Below are positions 53,790-61,921 of a stretch of 64,000 nt of DNA, piece after piece. The translations under genes were made by a program, and so were the position numbers. The stretch spans positions 15,399-79,398 of the forward strand of contig JAXEWB010000081.1 of assembly GCA_034114085.1 (NCBI GenBank). Reading direction: 5' to 3'. Each line of letters opens with the position of its first letter. Position 1 is the first letter of the stretch. The DNA is from Spiro-02 sp034114085 (lineage in GTDB: Bacteria; Spirochaetota; Spirochaetia; Sphaerochaetales; Sphaerochaetaceae). The notes below the pieces were generated by a model. The model was not told the origin of the DNA, searched no databases, and saw only the letters and a list, made by a program, of their open reading frames with translations.

Positions 53790-55133
53790 ATGAGAAAAAC
53801 GGTGGTTGTGGCGTTGGTCCTTTTGATGTGTCTGTTGCTGGCCTCTTGCGCGACGAACGGTGGTCAAGAAAGCCTTGCCGAAGAATTTCTCGTTCTTGAA
53901 GACTCTCAAGTACCGGAAGCGGTGGCGGATTTGTTGGGCAGAATGGCGAAGCATACCCGCGATCCTTGGCAGAAAGCCATCTTTGAGGCTGGCGCGCAAG
54001 ATGTCAGGCTTACTGGCAACAGACTGTCTTTCTGGCTGAAATCCTTTGATCCCGACCTTGAATCGCTTGGGGATTATGAAGCCGGGGGCGGGCGATGGCT
54101 GCATGATCTCGTCGCCAATGTCGAGATGCATGATGTCTCTGTCGTTCTTTCCCTCTCTGACGGCGCATATGAAAAATCGCTGATGAAGGAGGTCAAGACC
54201 GCCGCTTCCTCGGCGAAGAAAGCCTTTGCCAACGACACCGTACGCCAGGCGCTGGCTGACCGATTGTTTCCCCCTGCGTTAAGGAATGTTGCGGACGTGC
54301 CCGGTCTGCTTTCCATAGAAGACGGGAGCTTCGTATGGAACACCGAGGGCGACGCCTTTTCAATCTATGATATAGAGGCGTGGAAGCCTTTGTTCCGTAC
54401 GCAGACGAAACAGACCCTCGACATCTCCGGCGGGCCGAACCACCTTGTGCTGAGATGTTCAGGAGCCATACCCGAGAAGCTCCTTGAGACAGCGTTCAAA
54501 TCGGCGAGCGACCGGTTCGCGAAGGAAGGGCGGAACTCTTCCAGAACGGACGAAGAGACTCGCCAGGGGTTCCTTGATGCATTGACGGCTGCGGCCTCAG
54601 GTGGTAGGGACAATGAATGGTATGATTTGCCGGTCAGTCTTGAGGCGCTGAAAGTCGATGAAATTCCCCGGGAATATGTGGAGTATCTGAAACGATACGC
54701 TTTTGAAGCGCACCTTGATAAGCTTGAAGCCGTAGTACGGGAGTTGCCTGATCTTCCCGTTTTGGATTTTCCGCCCAACGGCAGGATGAGCGGTTCGGCC
54801 AACGGGACCAGGATAGATATCCAGTCGGACAATGACGGACAGGCCCGCTACATACAGCTTCGCCGCTGGAACAGTGACGAGGTGGCGCTTACGGCTTTCC
54901 TTCGTTCCGGCAGCGCCTGCACCGTCTATGCTCCCCAGGGAAAGTACTATTTCATGATAGCGAGCGGGGAGGTCTGGTATGGGCCGGATTTTCTGTTTGG
55001 CGACGAAGGCTCGTACAACCGTTCTGAGCTCTTTGAGGTTGAGAGTAGTGAGTATTACCATGTCGTCCAGCTGGCTATACGAAAAAACGGCAATTTCGGC
55101 ATATATGGAGCCAGCGTCGATGAATTCTTCTGA
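53790..55133 (+). CDS. Predicted lipoprotein of unknown function
   Basis: Secreted lipoprotein of 447 residues. MRKTVVVALVLLMCLLLASC ends at lipobox Cys20. The middle is soluble and helix-rich with no recognised enzyme motif. The last 100 residues (DIQSDNDGQARYIQLRRWNS, then YYFMIASGEVWYGPDFLFG) form a small beta-rich module seen at the ends of other bacterial surface proteins, where an ...SG.xWYG...LFG pattern recurs. The start at 53790 has AAGGGG. No operon partner. Not otherwise recognised. Confidence 0.8.
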   Translation: MRKTVVVALVLLMCLLLASCATNGGQESLAEEFLVLEDSQVPEAVADLLGRMAKHTRDPWQKAIFEAGAQDVRLTGNRLSFWLKSFDPDLESLGDYEAGGGRWLHDLVANVEMHDVSVVLSLSDGAYEKSLMKEVKTAASSAKKAFANDTVRQALADRLFPPALRNVADVPGLLSIEDGSFVWNTEGDAFSIYDIEAWKPLFRTQTKQTLDISGGPNHLVLRCSGAIPEKLLETAFKSASDRFAKEGRNSSRTDEETRQGFLDALTAAASGGRDNEWYDLPVSLEALKVDEIPREYVEYLKRYAFEAHLDKLEAVVRELPDLPVLDFPPNGRMSGSANGTRIDIQSDNDGQARYIQLRRWNSDEVALTAFLRSGSACTVYAPQGKYYFMIASGEVWYGPDFLFGDEGSYNRSELFEVESSEYYHVVQLAIRKNGNFGIYGASVDEFF

Positions 55134-55137
55134 CAGA

Positions 55138-55167
55138 ACACGGCCGCCGGAATTCCGACGGCCGTGT
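55138..55167. terminator. Bidirectional hairpin between lipoprotein gene and perR
   Basis: 9-bp arms ACACGGCCG (55138-55146) and CGGCCGTGT (55159-55167) with an inner CGGAATTCCG dyad. It lies between convergent genes with no T-run. Confidence 0.6.
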
Positions 55168-55191
55168 ATTCGCAGCGATTGTGAAAGATGA

Positions 55192-55593
55192 CTATTTTTG
55201 TTCCGAACTTTTTTTTCGCCGGCACTCCTGGCAGATTATGTTGAAGACCGTGGTATGGCCTTCAACCAGGCAGCCTGTAAGTTCCTCCACCATGTGGTCC
55301 AGCTTCTCCTCGTATCCTATCGGTGCGTCCAGCATCGCTCCGCACTCCGTACAGACCAGATGATAATGACGGTCCAGTCGGCAATCAAAACGTTCGGCGT
55401 CGGGTCCCTGTACCTGATGGATTTCCCCATTCTCCGCGAGAAGGTTCAAGTTCCTATAGACGGTGCCCCTGCTGATTTTTCCATCGGCGGCGTGGACGTC
55501 TATGAAGAGCTGGTCCGCCTTTGGATGGTCATGCCGTTGCCGTACAGCGTCAAGTATCAGCTGGCGTTGTTTTGAATATCGCTGTTTCTTCAT
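55192..55593 (-). CDS. perR: Fur-family peroxide regulator PerR
   Basis: Metal-dependent repressor of 133 residues. Winged helix with KISRGTVYRNLNLLAENGEI. The regulatory site matches PerR: HDHPKADQLF (His), ERFDCRL (the PerR-type Asp) and DRHYHLVC (two His). The structural zinc site is CTEC...CQEC. It lies 22 bp after katA, a usual PerR target, which supports the PerR rather than Fur reading. An alternative TTG start lies one codon upstream. Autoregulation through the upstream promoter is inferred. Confidence 0.88.
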   Translation of the reverse strand: MKKQRYSKQRQLILDAVRQRHDHPKADQLFIDVHAADGKISRGTVYRNLNLLAENGEIHQVQGPDAERFDCRLDRHYHLVCTECGAMLDAPIGYEEKLDHMVEELTGCLVEGHTTVFNIICQECRRKKSSEQK

Positions 55594-55615
55594 CAAGAGA
55601 TGCTCCTGCTTACGA

Positions 55616-57136
55616 TTATACCTCCATTTTCTCAGAAAGCGTCGCTTGTATCAAGTTGGTGTTGTCCAACTGTGAAAGGGCGACTACTCTATCCAACGAA
55701 AGCCCCGCGGCTTTTGCAAAGCGTTCGCCATAATCCCTGTCCGCGAGATAACAATGCGCCGCATGACGGTATTTGATATTTTCCGTAACTGTGGCGATGT
55801 CCGTGGCGGTGTTCTCGATCAAAATCTGTTTTTTATCTTCGGTGAGCACCCTCCACAGATCACCCCCTGCGCGGAAGCAATCATCTGTCGGATCATCCTT
55901 CGGGTCATACCGGTACATCGCCCCTTCCAGGTCAAGGGGTGGCTCCATGACCTCCGGCTGCGCCGTCCATGCCCCGTAACTGTTCGGAGAGTAGGCCGGA
56001 GTGCCGCCGTAGTTGCCGTCCACACGCATGGCGCCGTCGCGATGATACTCGTTCGTCTCAACCTTCGCCCGGTTTACCGGAATCAGGTTATGGTTCACGC
56101 CAAGGCGATAGCGCTGCGCGTCCCCGTAGGCGAACAACCTGCCTTGCAGGAAACGGTCGGGACTGAACCCGATGCCGGGGACTACGTGGGCTGGAGTGAA
56201 TGCCGCCTGTTCCACTTCGGCGAAATAGTTTTCTGGGTTGCGGTTCAGCTCCAGTTCTCCGACCTCAATGAGGGGATATTCGGCGTGCCGCCAGATTTTC
56301 GTGATGTCGAAGGGGTTCTCGTAATGCTTCTTCGCCTGCTGTTCCGTCATGATCTGCACGTACATGGTCCACTTGGGAAAATCTCTCCGTTCTATCGCGT
56401 CATATAGGTCCTTGCCATGATATTCCCGATCCATGCCGTTGATTCTGGCTGCTTCCTCATTGCTCAGATTCTTGATGCCCTGTCGGGTTTTGAAATGGAA
56501 TTTGCACCAGACACGTTCATTCTTTGCGTTGTAGAATGAAAAGGTGTGTTCCCCGAAGAAATGCATGTTCCTGAAGGACGCCGGTATGCCACGATCGCTC
56601 ATCACCACGGTGATCTGATGAAAACATTCGGGAAGGAGCGTCCAGAAATCCCAATTGTTCTGGGCTGAACGGCGACCCGTGCGAGGATCTCGTTTCACCG
56701 CGCGGTTCAAGTCTGAGAAATTGTGCACGTCGCGGATGAAAAATGTCGGGGTATTGTTACCGACCAGGTCCCAGTTGCCTTCTTCCGTATAGAATTTGAC
56801 GGCCACTCCCCGGATGTCACGCTCGCAGTCCGCCGCCCCGCGTTCGCCGGCTACCGTTGAAAAGCGAATGAATACATCAGTCTTCGCGCCGGGCTGGAGA
56901 ACTTTCGCCTTGGTGTACTGTGAGATGTCATGGGTGACGGTGAAAGTACCATAGGCACCCCAACCCTTGGCATGCATGCGCCGTTCTGGAATGACCTCTC
57001 TGTTGAAATGGGCCATCTTCTCCATCAGCCATACATCCTGCATCACTACTGGACCTCTTGGCCCCGCGGTAATGGAATTCTCGTTGTCGGCGACTGGTGC
57101 GCCGACCTCATTTGTCAGTTTACCGTACTTGTCCAT
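55616..57136 (-). CDS. katA: Monofunctional heme catalase
   Basis: Breaks down hydrogen peroxide; 506 residues, small-subunit type. Distal His is in RRMHAKGWGAYGTF, distal Asn in VGNNTPTFFIRD and the heme-ligating Tyr in RLFAYGDAQRYRLG. The family has HAKGAGAHG and SYGDTQ at these sites, so Trp, Tyr and Ala variants sit next to catalytic residues. ATG with GAAAGGAG. Other family segments are RDPRTGRRSAQNNWDFWTLL and GIGFSPDRFLQGRLF. It is fourth in a stress operon, before perR. Confidence 0.96.
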   Translation of the reverse strand: MDKYGKLTNEVGAPVADNENSITAGPRGPVVMQDVWLMEKMAHFNREVIPERRMHAKGWGAYGTFTVTHDISQYTKAKVLQPGAKTDVFIRFSTVAGERGAADCERDIRGVAVKFYTEEGNWDLVGNNTPTFFIRDVHNFSDLNRAVKRDPRTGRRSAQNNWDFWTLLPECFHQITVVMSDRGIPASFRNMHFFGEHTFSFYNAKNERVWCKFHFKTRQGIKNLSNEEAARINGMDREYHGKDLYDAIERRDFPKWTMYVQIMTEQQAKKHYENPFDITKIWRHAEYPLIEVGELELNRNPENYFAEVEQAAFTPAHVVPGIGFSPDRFLQGRLFAYGDAQRYRLGVNHNLIPVNRAKVETNEYHRDGAMRVDGNYGGTPAYSPNSYGAWTAQPEVMEPPLDLEGAMYRYDPKDDPTDDCFRAGGDLWRVLTEDKKQILIENTATDIATVTENIKYRHAAHCYLADRDYGERFAKAAGLSLDRVVALSQLDNTNLIQATLSEKMEV

Positions 57137-57226
57137 AGTTGACTCCTTTCAATTGTGAACGTGTATGAATATCGCAGAACAATCTGCGTTTCGGATTTTC
57201 AGAACGCCATCCCTTACAAACCCTGT

Positions 57227-57364
57227 CTATCTGTCTGTCTGTACCTTCAGTTCCTTGACGCTCCATAGCATGGTGAAGCCCATGACCGCCAACGTCGCCG
57301 ATGGAATCGCCGTTTTGACGTCCAACGCGCTGATGATTCCGATGATCAAGCCCGACCGTACCAT
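57227..57364 (-). CDS. Small predicted membrane protein (45 aa)
   Basis: ORF of 45 codons with a strong SD, GAGGAGG, five bases before the ATG. The product begins MVRSGLIIGIISALDVKTAI, contains a hydrophobic stretch PSATLAVMGFTMLWSV, and ends KELKVQTDR. One membrane helix is possible. It lies 22 bp after the DUF454-linked membrane protein and 90 bp before katA on the same strand. No family recognised; the ribosome site and position are the main support. Confidence 0.6.
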   Translation of the reverse strand: MVRSGLIIGIISALDVKTAIPSATLAVMGFTMLWSVKELKVQTDR

Positions 57365-57386
57365 ATGACACCTCCTCGCAGGCTTT

Positions 57387-58040
57387 TCATAGGCTGAGAC
57401 ACATGCATAGCATCCAAAGATAGGCGCAGGTTTTCGGCAGCATCAGCATTCCGATCTTAGGATGGGTGTTTGACCAGACGACGACGGGAACATAGCAGGC
57501 GAAACTGAGGATGATCGCGAGATACATGTTTTCTAGGCCGGGCGAGGCGTTCCTTCCAAAGACGAACAGGAGCGCGACCATCATCCCTTGGACTATGAAC
57601 GGGATATTCCTCCAGATCGCCCAGCTTAGGGGCGGGTGGCGGTCCGTCCATTTGTTTTGCGGCAATAGGCACAAGAAGGTTCTGATGGTCGCAAGGATAT
57701 AGATCGATATCGTCCAGAACCGTCCGTTTTCTGGTTGGTACTCCCTCGATCCGATATGCCAGAGGAACAGATAGAATACCGTCATGGTGATGGATGTGAT
57801 TTGTTTCCCGCGTCCGAGCGTCGTTCTCAGCGATGTGCCGTCCCCTGCCAGGGACATCCGTATCCGAGGTACGAGATGAAATGAATCACCGCCCACCAGA
57901 AGCAGCGCCATGATGCCGGCGAACGTCCTTGCCGCTTGGTCGCGCCCTGGATTGACCAGAAGCAGCAGCCCGATGGTAGTCCCCGCAATGAGATAGAACA
58001 TATCGAATACAACCTCGACGATTCCCATGGTGCGTTTCAT
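57387..58040 (-). CDS. Multi-pass membrane protein of unknown function
   Basis: Hydrophobic protein of 217 residues with six or seven predicted membrane segments, for example GIVEVVFDMFYLIAGTTIGL, FAGIMALLLVGGDSFHLVP, ITMTVFYLFLWHI and GMMVALLFVFGR. The start (SD AAAGGAAA) overlaps the stop of the DUF454 gene by 4 bases. The open frame upstream to 58397 is antisense to nothing useful and is not used. No recognised family; placed in a peroxide-stress operon with catalase. Confidence 0.8.
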   Translation of the reverse strand: MKRTMGIVEVVFDMFYLIAGTTIGLLLLVNPGRDQAARTFAGIMALLLVGGDSFHLVPRIRMSLAGDGTSLRTTLGRGKQITSITMTVFYLFLWHIGSREYQPENGRFWTISIYILATIRTFLCLLPQNKWTDRHPPLSWAIWRNIPFIVQGMMVALLFVFGRNASPGLENMYLAIILSFACYVPVVVWSNTHPKIGMLMLPKTCAYLWMLCMCLSL

Positions 58041-58405
58041 CGCGAATTTCCTTTGGCTTTTGCCATCACCATGATATGCAAGGTAACCGCCGTCCCGATG
58101 ACTAGGAGCAGCAGCGCTATCCTGACTGTTCTTGCCAGCAGGATTGACAGCGACAGCATCGTCCATAGGTACGCAAGGCTGATCGCTACGGTCTTTTTTG
58201 ACAGGCCCGTTCGCCGTTCGTAATTTTCGACATGCTCCCTGAAGAACTTGATGTTCATGATTTTCGCCCGGAGGCGGGGAGTGGCGGAAAAACAGGCTGC
58301 GGAGACGAGCACGAAAGGCGTGGTCGGCCATACGGGCAGCAGGATGCCTATCGTTCCAAGTCCGAGGCAAAGAAAGCCAACCGCCGTCAGCAACCATGTT
58401 TTCAT
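58037..58405 (-). CDS. DUF454 (YbaN-like) inner membrane protein
   Basis: Small membrane protein of 122 residues with the family core LGLGTIGILLPVWPTTPFVL then VSAACFSATPRLR, followed by FFREHVENYERRTGLSKKTV and two C-terminal helices. The role of the family is unknown; a link to heme or iron handling has been suggested by frequent gene neighbours. It is the first gene of the operon that includes katA and perR. Confidence 0.9.
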   Translation of the reverse strand: MKTWLLTAVGFLCLGLGTIGILLPVWPTTPFVLVSAACFSATPRLRAKIMNIKFFREHVENYERRTGLSKKTVAISLAYLWTMLSLSILLARTVRIALLLLVIGTAVTLHIMVMAKAKGNSR

Positions 58406-58737
58406 CTGTAGACGCTACCCCCTGAAGCTGTTATTAATAATAGGACTTATTACTAATTAATATCAAAAAAACTGATATGTCAACATAAATCGGAAAAATT
58501 AACGTTTTTACAGCTTTTCGTCCTGATCCAGTGATTCATTGTCCGTGAACGTGATTCGGCGGGAGATGACGGATTACCGTTAATGATATCCGTGCGGCAA
58601 GGACGCGACATTCCTTGTGTTGCTTCAAAATTAGTCGCAAAAAAAAATAGAAGTTTTACTTGCATATTTGTAAATCAGTGCTAAATTGTAAAAGTGAAAT
58701 CTGAGATACCAGATTTTAAATTTCAAAGGAGTACGAG
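58406..58737. promoter_or_regulatory. 332-bp divergent control region: stress operon and sugar-acid operon
   Basis: The minus strand has a perfect -35 TTGACA (58483-58478), then A+T-rich -10 candidates about 15-18 bases on. Just downstream is the palindrome TTATTAATAA (58431-58440) next to a related TTATTACTAAT (58447-58457), a Per-box-like cluster. The plus strand has -35 TTGCAT (58661-58666), 16-bp spacer and -10 TAAATT (58683-58688). A perfect dyad AAATCTG/CAGATTT lies at 58697-58716, just before the AAAGGAG of the binding-protein gene. Confidence 0.65.
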
Positions 58738-60048
58738 ATGAAAAAGTCATTTCTTGTAGTTTTGCTAGTGACTGTCATGTGCTTTTCCGTTTTTGCCAAC
58801 GGCGCGAAAGAAGGGCAGTCCGCAGCCGTCGATCCGAACGCGCCTGTTACTCTTACGGTCCTGACGACAGCCATCACCCAGAAGCCAGAAGGCCCGCTCT
58901 TTGAAGAGTTCGTGGCGGAATTCCAACGCCAGCATCCGAACGTGACGGTCGAGTTGACCGGCGTTCCGATGAATCAGGCTCTTCAGAGAATTACGACTCT
59001 CGCCGCTTCCGGCTCGCTGCCCGATATTTTTGTCGATACCGAAAACAATGTAAGCAAGCTTGAGGACATGGGTATCTGTGAAGATCTCTCAGCGTACATG
59101 ACTCAGGCTGAGACGGCCAATATCGTTGATGCGATTCGTGATGGATCGACTGTCAACGGCAAACTCGTCATGTATCCCTGGTATTCCGGTCCAAATGCGC
59201 TCATTTTCCGTCAGGATTGGCTTGATGAGGCTGGATTGAAAGCCCCGGCCACATTGGGCGAAGTTCTCGCCGCGGCTCAGGCCCTTACAAAAGACACCAA
59301 TGGCGATGGCATTGTCGACAGATACGGTTTTGGTCTTATCGGTACCAACGATGATTCCGGTCAGGTCCGTTTTGTGATGATCCTCCGTTCCTTTGGCGCA
59401 AGGGAACTCTATCAGGATGCCGACGGCAACTGGAAGACGGAAATAGGTACTCCAGACTCGATCGATGCCTTCACGTATTTCAGGGACCTGAAGACAAAAT
59501 ACGGAGTCGTCCCTCCTGGAGCGCTTGAGAACTCTTTCAATGAGAATGTCAACCTCATGGCCGCGGAACAGATTGGAATGCTGATCGCAGGTTCAAACTC
59601 CGTAGGTAAGATCTTTACTGCGAATCCTTCCCTCCGGGATAAGATTGTGTCTGTCGAGATGCCCTCGGTAAAAACTACCTTTACCCCGGTGTCGATTCTC
59701 GGTTGGTCGGTAAACGCTGAATCCAGGAACAAGGAACTCGCCGTGGAGTTCGCCAAGTTCATCTCCAGCAAACAGAATTCCATCAGATGGGTCGAGACTA
59801 CTGGCCGTCTGCCCGTCATGAAGGATGCTCTCGCTGAATCCGAATACCTTGGTACCCCGCTTTTCGAAGGGTTCATCGCAGGTACGGAGGCCAGCCAGCA
59901 GGTTCCAAACGCACCGTTCTACGCAGAGGTCAAGAGCGAGCTTGGCAAGACCTATCAGAAGCTGATGCTCAATCCCTCTTCGGACGTGGCGGCCGAAGTG
60001 AAGGCCTGCCAGCGCGCCATAGAGCAAATCATCGCAAACAATACGTAA
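58738..60048 (+). CDS. Family 1 sugar-binding protein of ABC importer
   Basis: Receptor of 436 residues. The signal MKKSFLVVLLVTVMCFSVFA ends before NGAKEG without a lipobox. The mature protein has VTLTVLTTAITQKPEGPLFE, FVAEFQRQHPNVTVELTGVP, GSLPDIFVDTENN and FRQDWLDEAGLKAPATLGEV, all typical of MalE/UgpB-type receptors. A calcium-like loop DTNGDGIVDRYG is present. It begins the operon whose enzymes act on sugar acids, so an aldonate or uronate ligand is inferred. SD AAAGGAG. Confidence 0.94.
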   Translation: MKKSFLVVLLVTVMCFSVFANGAKEGQSAAVDPNAPVTLTVLTTAITQKPEGPLFEEFVAEFQRQHPNVTVELTGVPMNQALQRITTLAASGSLPDIFVDTENNVSKLEDMGICEDLSAYMTQAETANIVDAIRDGSTVNGKLVMYPWYSGPNALIFRQDWLDEAGLKAPATLGEVLAAAQALTKDTNGDGIVDRYGFGLIGTNDDSGQVRFVMILRSFGARELYQDADGNWKTEIGTPDSIDAFTYFRDLKTKYGVVPPGALENSFNENVNLMAAEQIGMLIAGSNSVGKIFTANPSLRDKIVSVEMPSVKTTFTPVSILGWSVNAESRNKELAVEFAKFISSKQNSIRWVETTGRLPVMKDALAESEYLGTPLFEGFIAGTEASQQVPNAPFYAEVKSELGKTYQKLMLNPSSDVAAEVKACQRAIEQIIANNT

Positions 60049-60058
60049 TCTAGAAGGC

Positions 60059-60091
60059 GAAGCCCTTCGGAGATTTCCTCCGGAGGGCTTC
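60059..60091 (+). terminator. Intercistronic hairpin after binding-protein gene
   Basis: 14-bp stem GAAGCCCTTCGGAG with CTCCGGAGGGCTTC (one T-G pair), loop ATTTC, no T-run. Likely an mRNA 3'-end stabiliser or partial terminator, as after malE. Confidence 0.75.
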
Positions 60092-60108
60092 CTATGAAGG
60101 AGGTTGCG

Positions 60109-61050
60109 ATGTCAGCCGTACAAAAAAAAGGCAAATCTGATCATGATAAATTTGAGATGGTCGTACTCGGACGGAAAAAGGGGAGGCTTGCTCAAGATTG
60201 GATAGGGAACGTATTCTCGCTTCCTGCGCTCATGGTCATGCTCGCAATGGTAGTATATCCCCTTGTCTACGGTATCGTGATCAGCTTTTACGATACAAAC
60301 CTTGTAAATAAATTCAACTTTGTCGGATTGAAATACTACGGGCGGCTTATCAAGGATCATACGTTCTACGCATCCCTTTGGAAAACAGCGGTCTTTACAT
60401 TTGCCACCGTTGCCGGCAGAACGATTCTCGCACTGGCCTTTTCGACTATACTTGTAAAAGAAAACATGCCCTGCAAGAAATTGTTCAGGTCAATTCTGGT
60501 GCTTCCATGGTTTTTCCCCGATGTCGTCATCGGTATTCTATGGAAGTGGCTGTACAATACGAATTATGGGTTGTTCAACCATGTCCTGCGGTCATTGAAT
60601 ATCATAGAGCAGCCTGTTGAATGGCTGAGCAATACGCATACTGCGCTTGGGGCCGTCATCGTAGCCAGTATCTGGAAAGGCTTTCCGTTCATGATGGTCA
60701 TGCTCATGGCTGCGTTGCAGACGATTCCGAAGGATCTGTATGAGGCTGCAGAACTCGATGGGTGCAATACCTTCCAGCAGTTCAGGAATGTTACGCTGCC
60801 AGGCATCATGCCGGTACTATCCACTACGTTGATGCTGGAGATCATGTGGTGCTTCAAGCACTTCACGTTGGTCTGGAACCTTACCAAAGGCGGGCCTGTG
60901 GATGCAACGCAGGTGGTCAGTATCGATATCTACAAGACTGGTTTCGAATATATGCGGTTCGGCGAATCCTCGACGCGGGCGGTCTTTGTGTTTGTAATCA
61001 TCATCGTTCTTACCGTCCTGCAAAAAATGCTCCAGAAAAGGAAGGCCTAA
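60109..61050 (+). CDS. Sugar ABC transporter permease, MalF/UgpA type
   Basis: Permease of 313 residues. The ATG at 60109 has GAAGGAGG five bases before; an ATG at 60094 would place the SD inside the gene. The first helix is VFSLPALMVMLAMVVYPLVY, with later segments TAVFTFATVAGRTILALAFS and AALQTIPKDLYEAAELDGCN, the EAA coupling loop. Two bases separate it from the second permease. No ATPase gene is near, so a shared ATPase is likely. Confidence 0.94.
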   Translation: MSAVQKKGKSDHDKFEMVVLGRKKGRLAQDWIGNVFSLPALMVMLAMVVYPLVYGIVISFYDTNLVNKFNFVGLKYYGRLIKDHTFYASLWKTAVFTFATVAGRTILALAFSTILVKENMPCKKLFRSILVLPWFFPDVVIGILWKWLYNTNYGLFNHVLRSLNIIEQPVEWLSNTHTALGAVIVASIWKGFPFMMVMLMAALQTIPKDLYEAAELDGCNTFQQFRNVTLPGIMPVLSTTLMLEIMWCFKHFTLVWNLTKGGPVDATQVVSIDIYKTGFEYMRFGESSTRAVFVFVIIIVLTVLQKMLQKRKA

Positions 61051-61052
61051 AG

Positions 61053-61892
61053 ATGGCACAGCTCGAACATAGGAAAAAGATTCCCGTATTGTCGCTGATA
61101 ATCGTGCTTTTGGGGTGTCTCTGCGTGTTGGTCCCCATCTACTGGATGGTTGTCACGTCCTTTAAGCCGGGAACCGAGACCTTTCGTATTCCGCCGACGA
61201 TGTTGCCTGAGAATTTCACGTTGGATGGCTACAGGAATGTGATCAGCCATTACGATTTCCCTGTATATTTCAGAAACAGCCTTATCGTCGTCGTGGGATC
61301 TACTTTTCTGACTTTGCTTGTTTCGACGCTCGCAGGCTATGCTGCGTCCCGCTATAACTTCAAGGGGAAAGGCGCGTTCCTCGGTTTCGTTCTCGTGACG
61401 CAGATGTTCCCGTCGGTCATCATGTTGATTCCCTATTTCCGTATTCTGAGGATGTACGGCCTGATCAACACGTATCTGGGACTCATGATAGTTTATATTT
61501 CATTCCAAACGCCACTGTGTACCTGGCTCATGTATTCGTATTTCCAGACCATACCAAAAGAACTGGATCAGGCGGCGGCGATAGATGGTCTCAACCATTG
61601 GGGAATCTTCTGGAGGATCAACCTCCCGCTGAGCATCCCTGGACTTGCGTCGACCGCGATCTATTCGTTCATCAACAGCTGGAACGAATTCCAGTTCGCG
61701 ATGACGCTTACGAGTTCGGAATCGATGAAGACGGTTTCAGTGGGTAGCGGCGAGATGCTGGACGATACGAACGTCCTGTACAACGATATGATGGCGGCCT
61801 GTATTCTTGCGAGCATACCTTTGATGATATTCTTTTTCTTCGGGCAGAATCTTTTCTTCGCCGGAATGACCGCGGGTAGCGTCAAAGAGTAA
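61053..61892 (+). CDS. Sugar ABC transporter permease, MalG/UgpE type
   Basis: Second permease, 279 residues, starting MAQLEHRKKIPVLSLIIVLL. Typical segments are VPIYWMVVTSFKPGTETF, ISHYDFPVYFRNSLIVVVGS, LAGYAASRYNFKGKGAFLGF and the coupling loop FQTIPKELDQAAAIDGLNHW. The C-terminus GQNLFFAGMTAGSVKE is the characteristic end. The open frame from 60762 is a shadow of the first permease. Confidence 0.94.
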   Translation: MAQLEHRKKIPVLSLIIVLLGCLCVLVPIYWMVVTSFKPGTETFRIPPTMLPENFTLDGYRNVISHYDFPVYFRNSLIVVVGSTFLTLLVSTLAGYAASRYNFKGKGAFLGFVLVTQMFPSVIMLIPYFRILRMYGLINTYLGLMIVYISFQTPLCTWLMYSYFQTIPKELDQAAAIDGLNHWGIFWRINLPLSIPGLASTAIYSFINSWNEFQFAMTLTSSESMKTVSVGSGEMLDDTNVLYNDMMAACILASIPLMIFFFFGQNLFFAGMTAGSVKE

Positions 61893-61921
61893 ATAGTTTT
61901 ATAGTTGAGGTGAGGGTATCT

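Noticed and set aside
57222..57242. CTGT-rich tetranucleotide run before katA
   Set aside because: Only a few imperfect units, at the end of a small ORF. Too short to argue for a phase-variable repeat.
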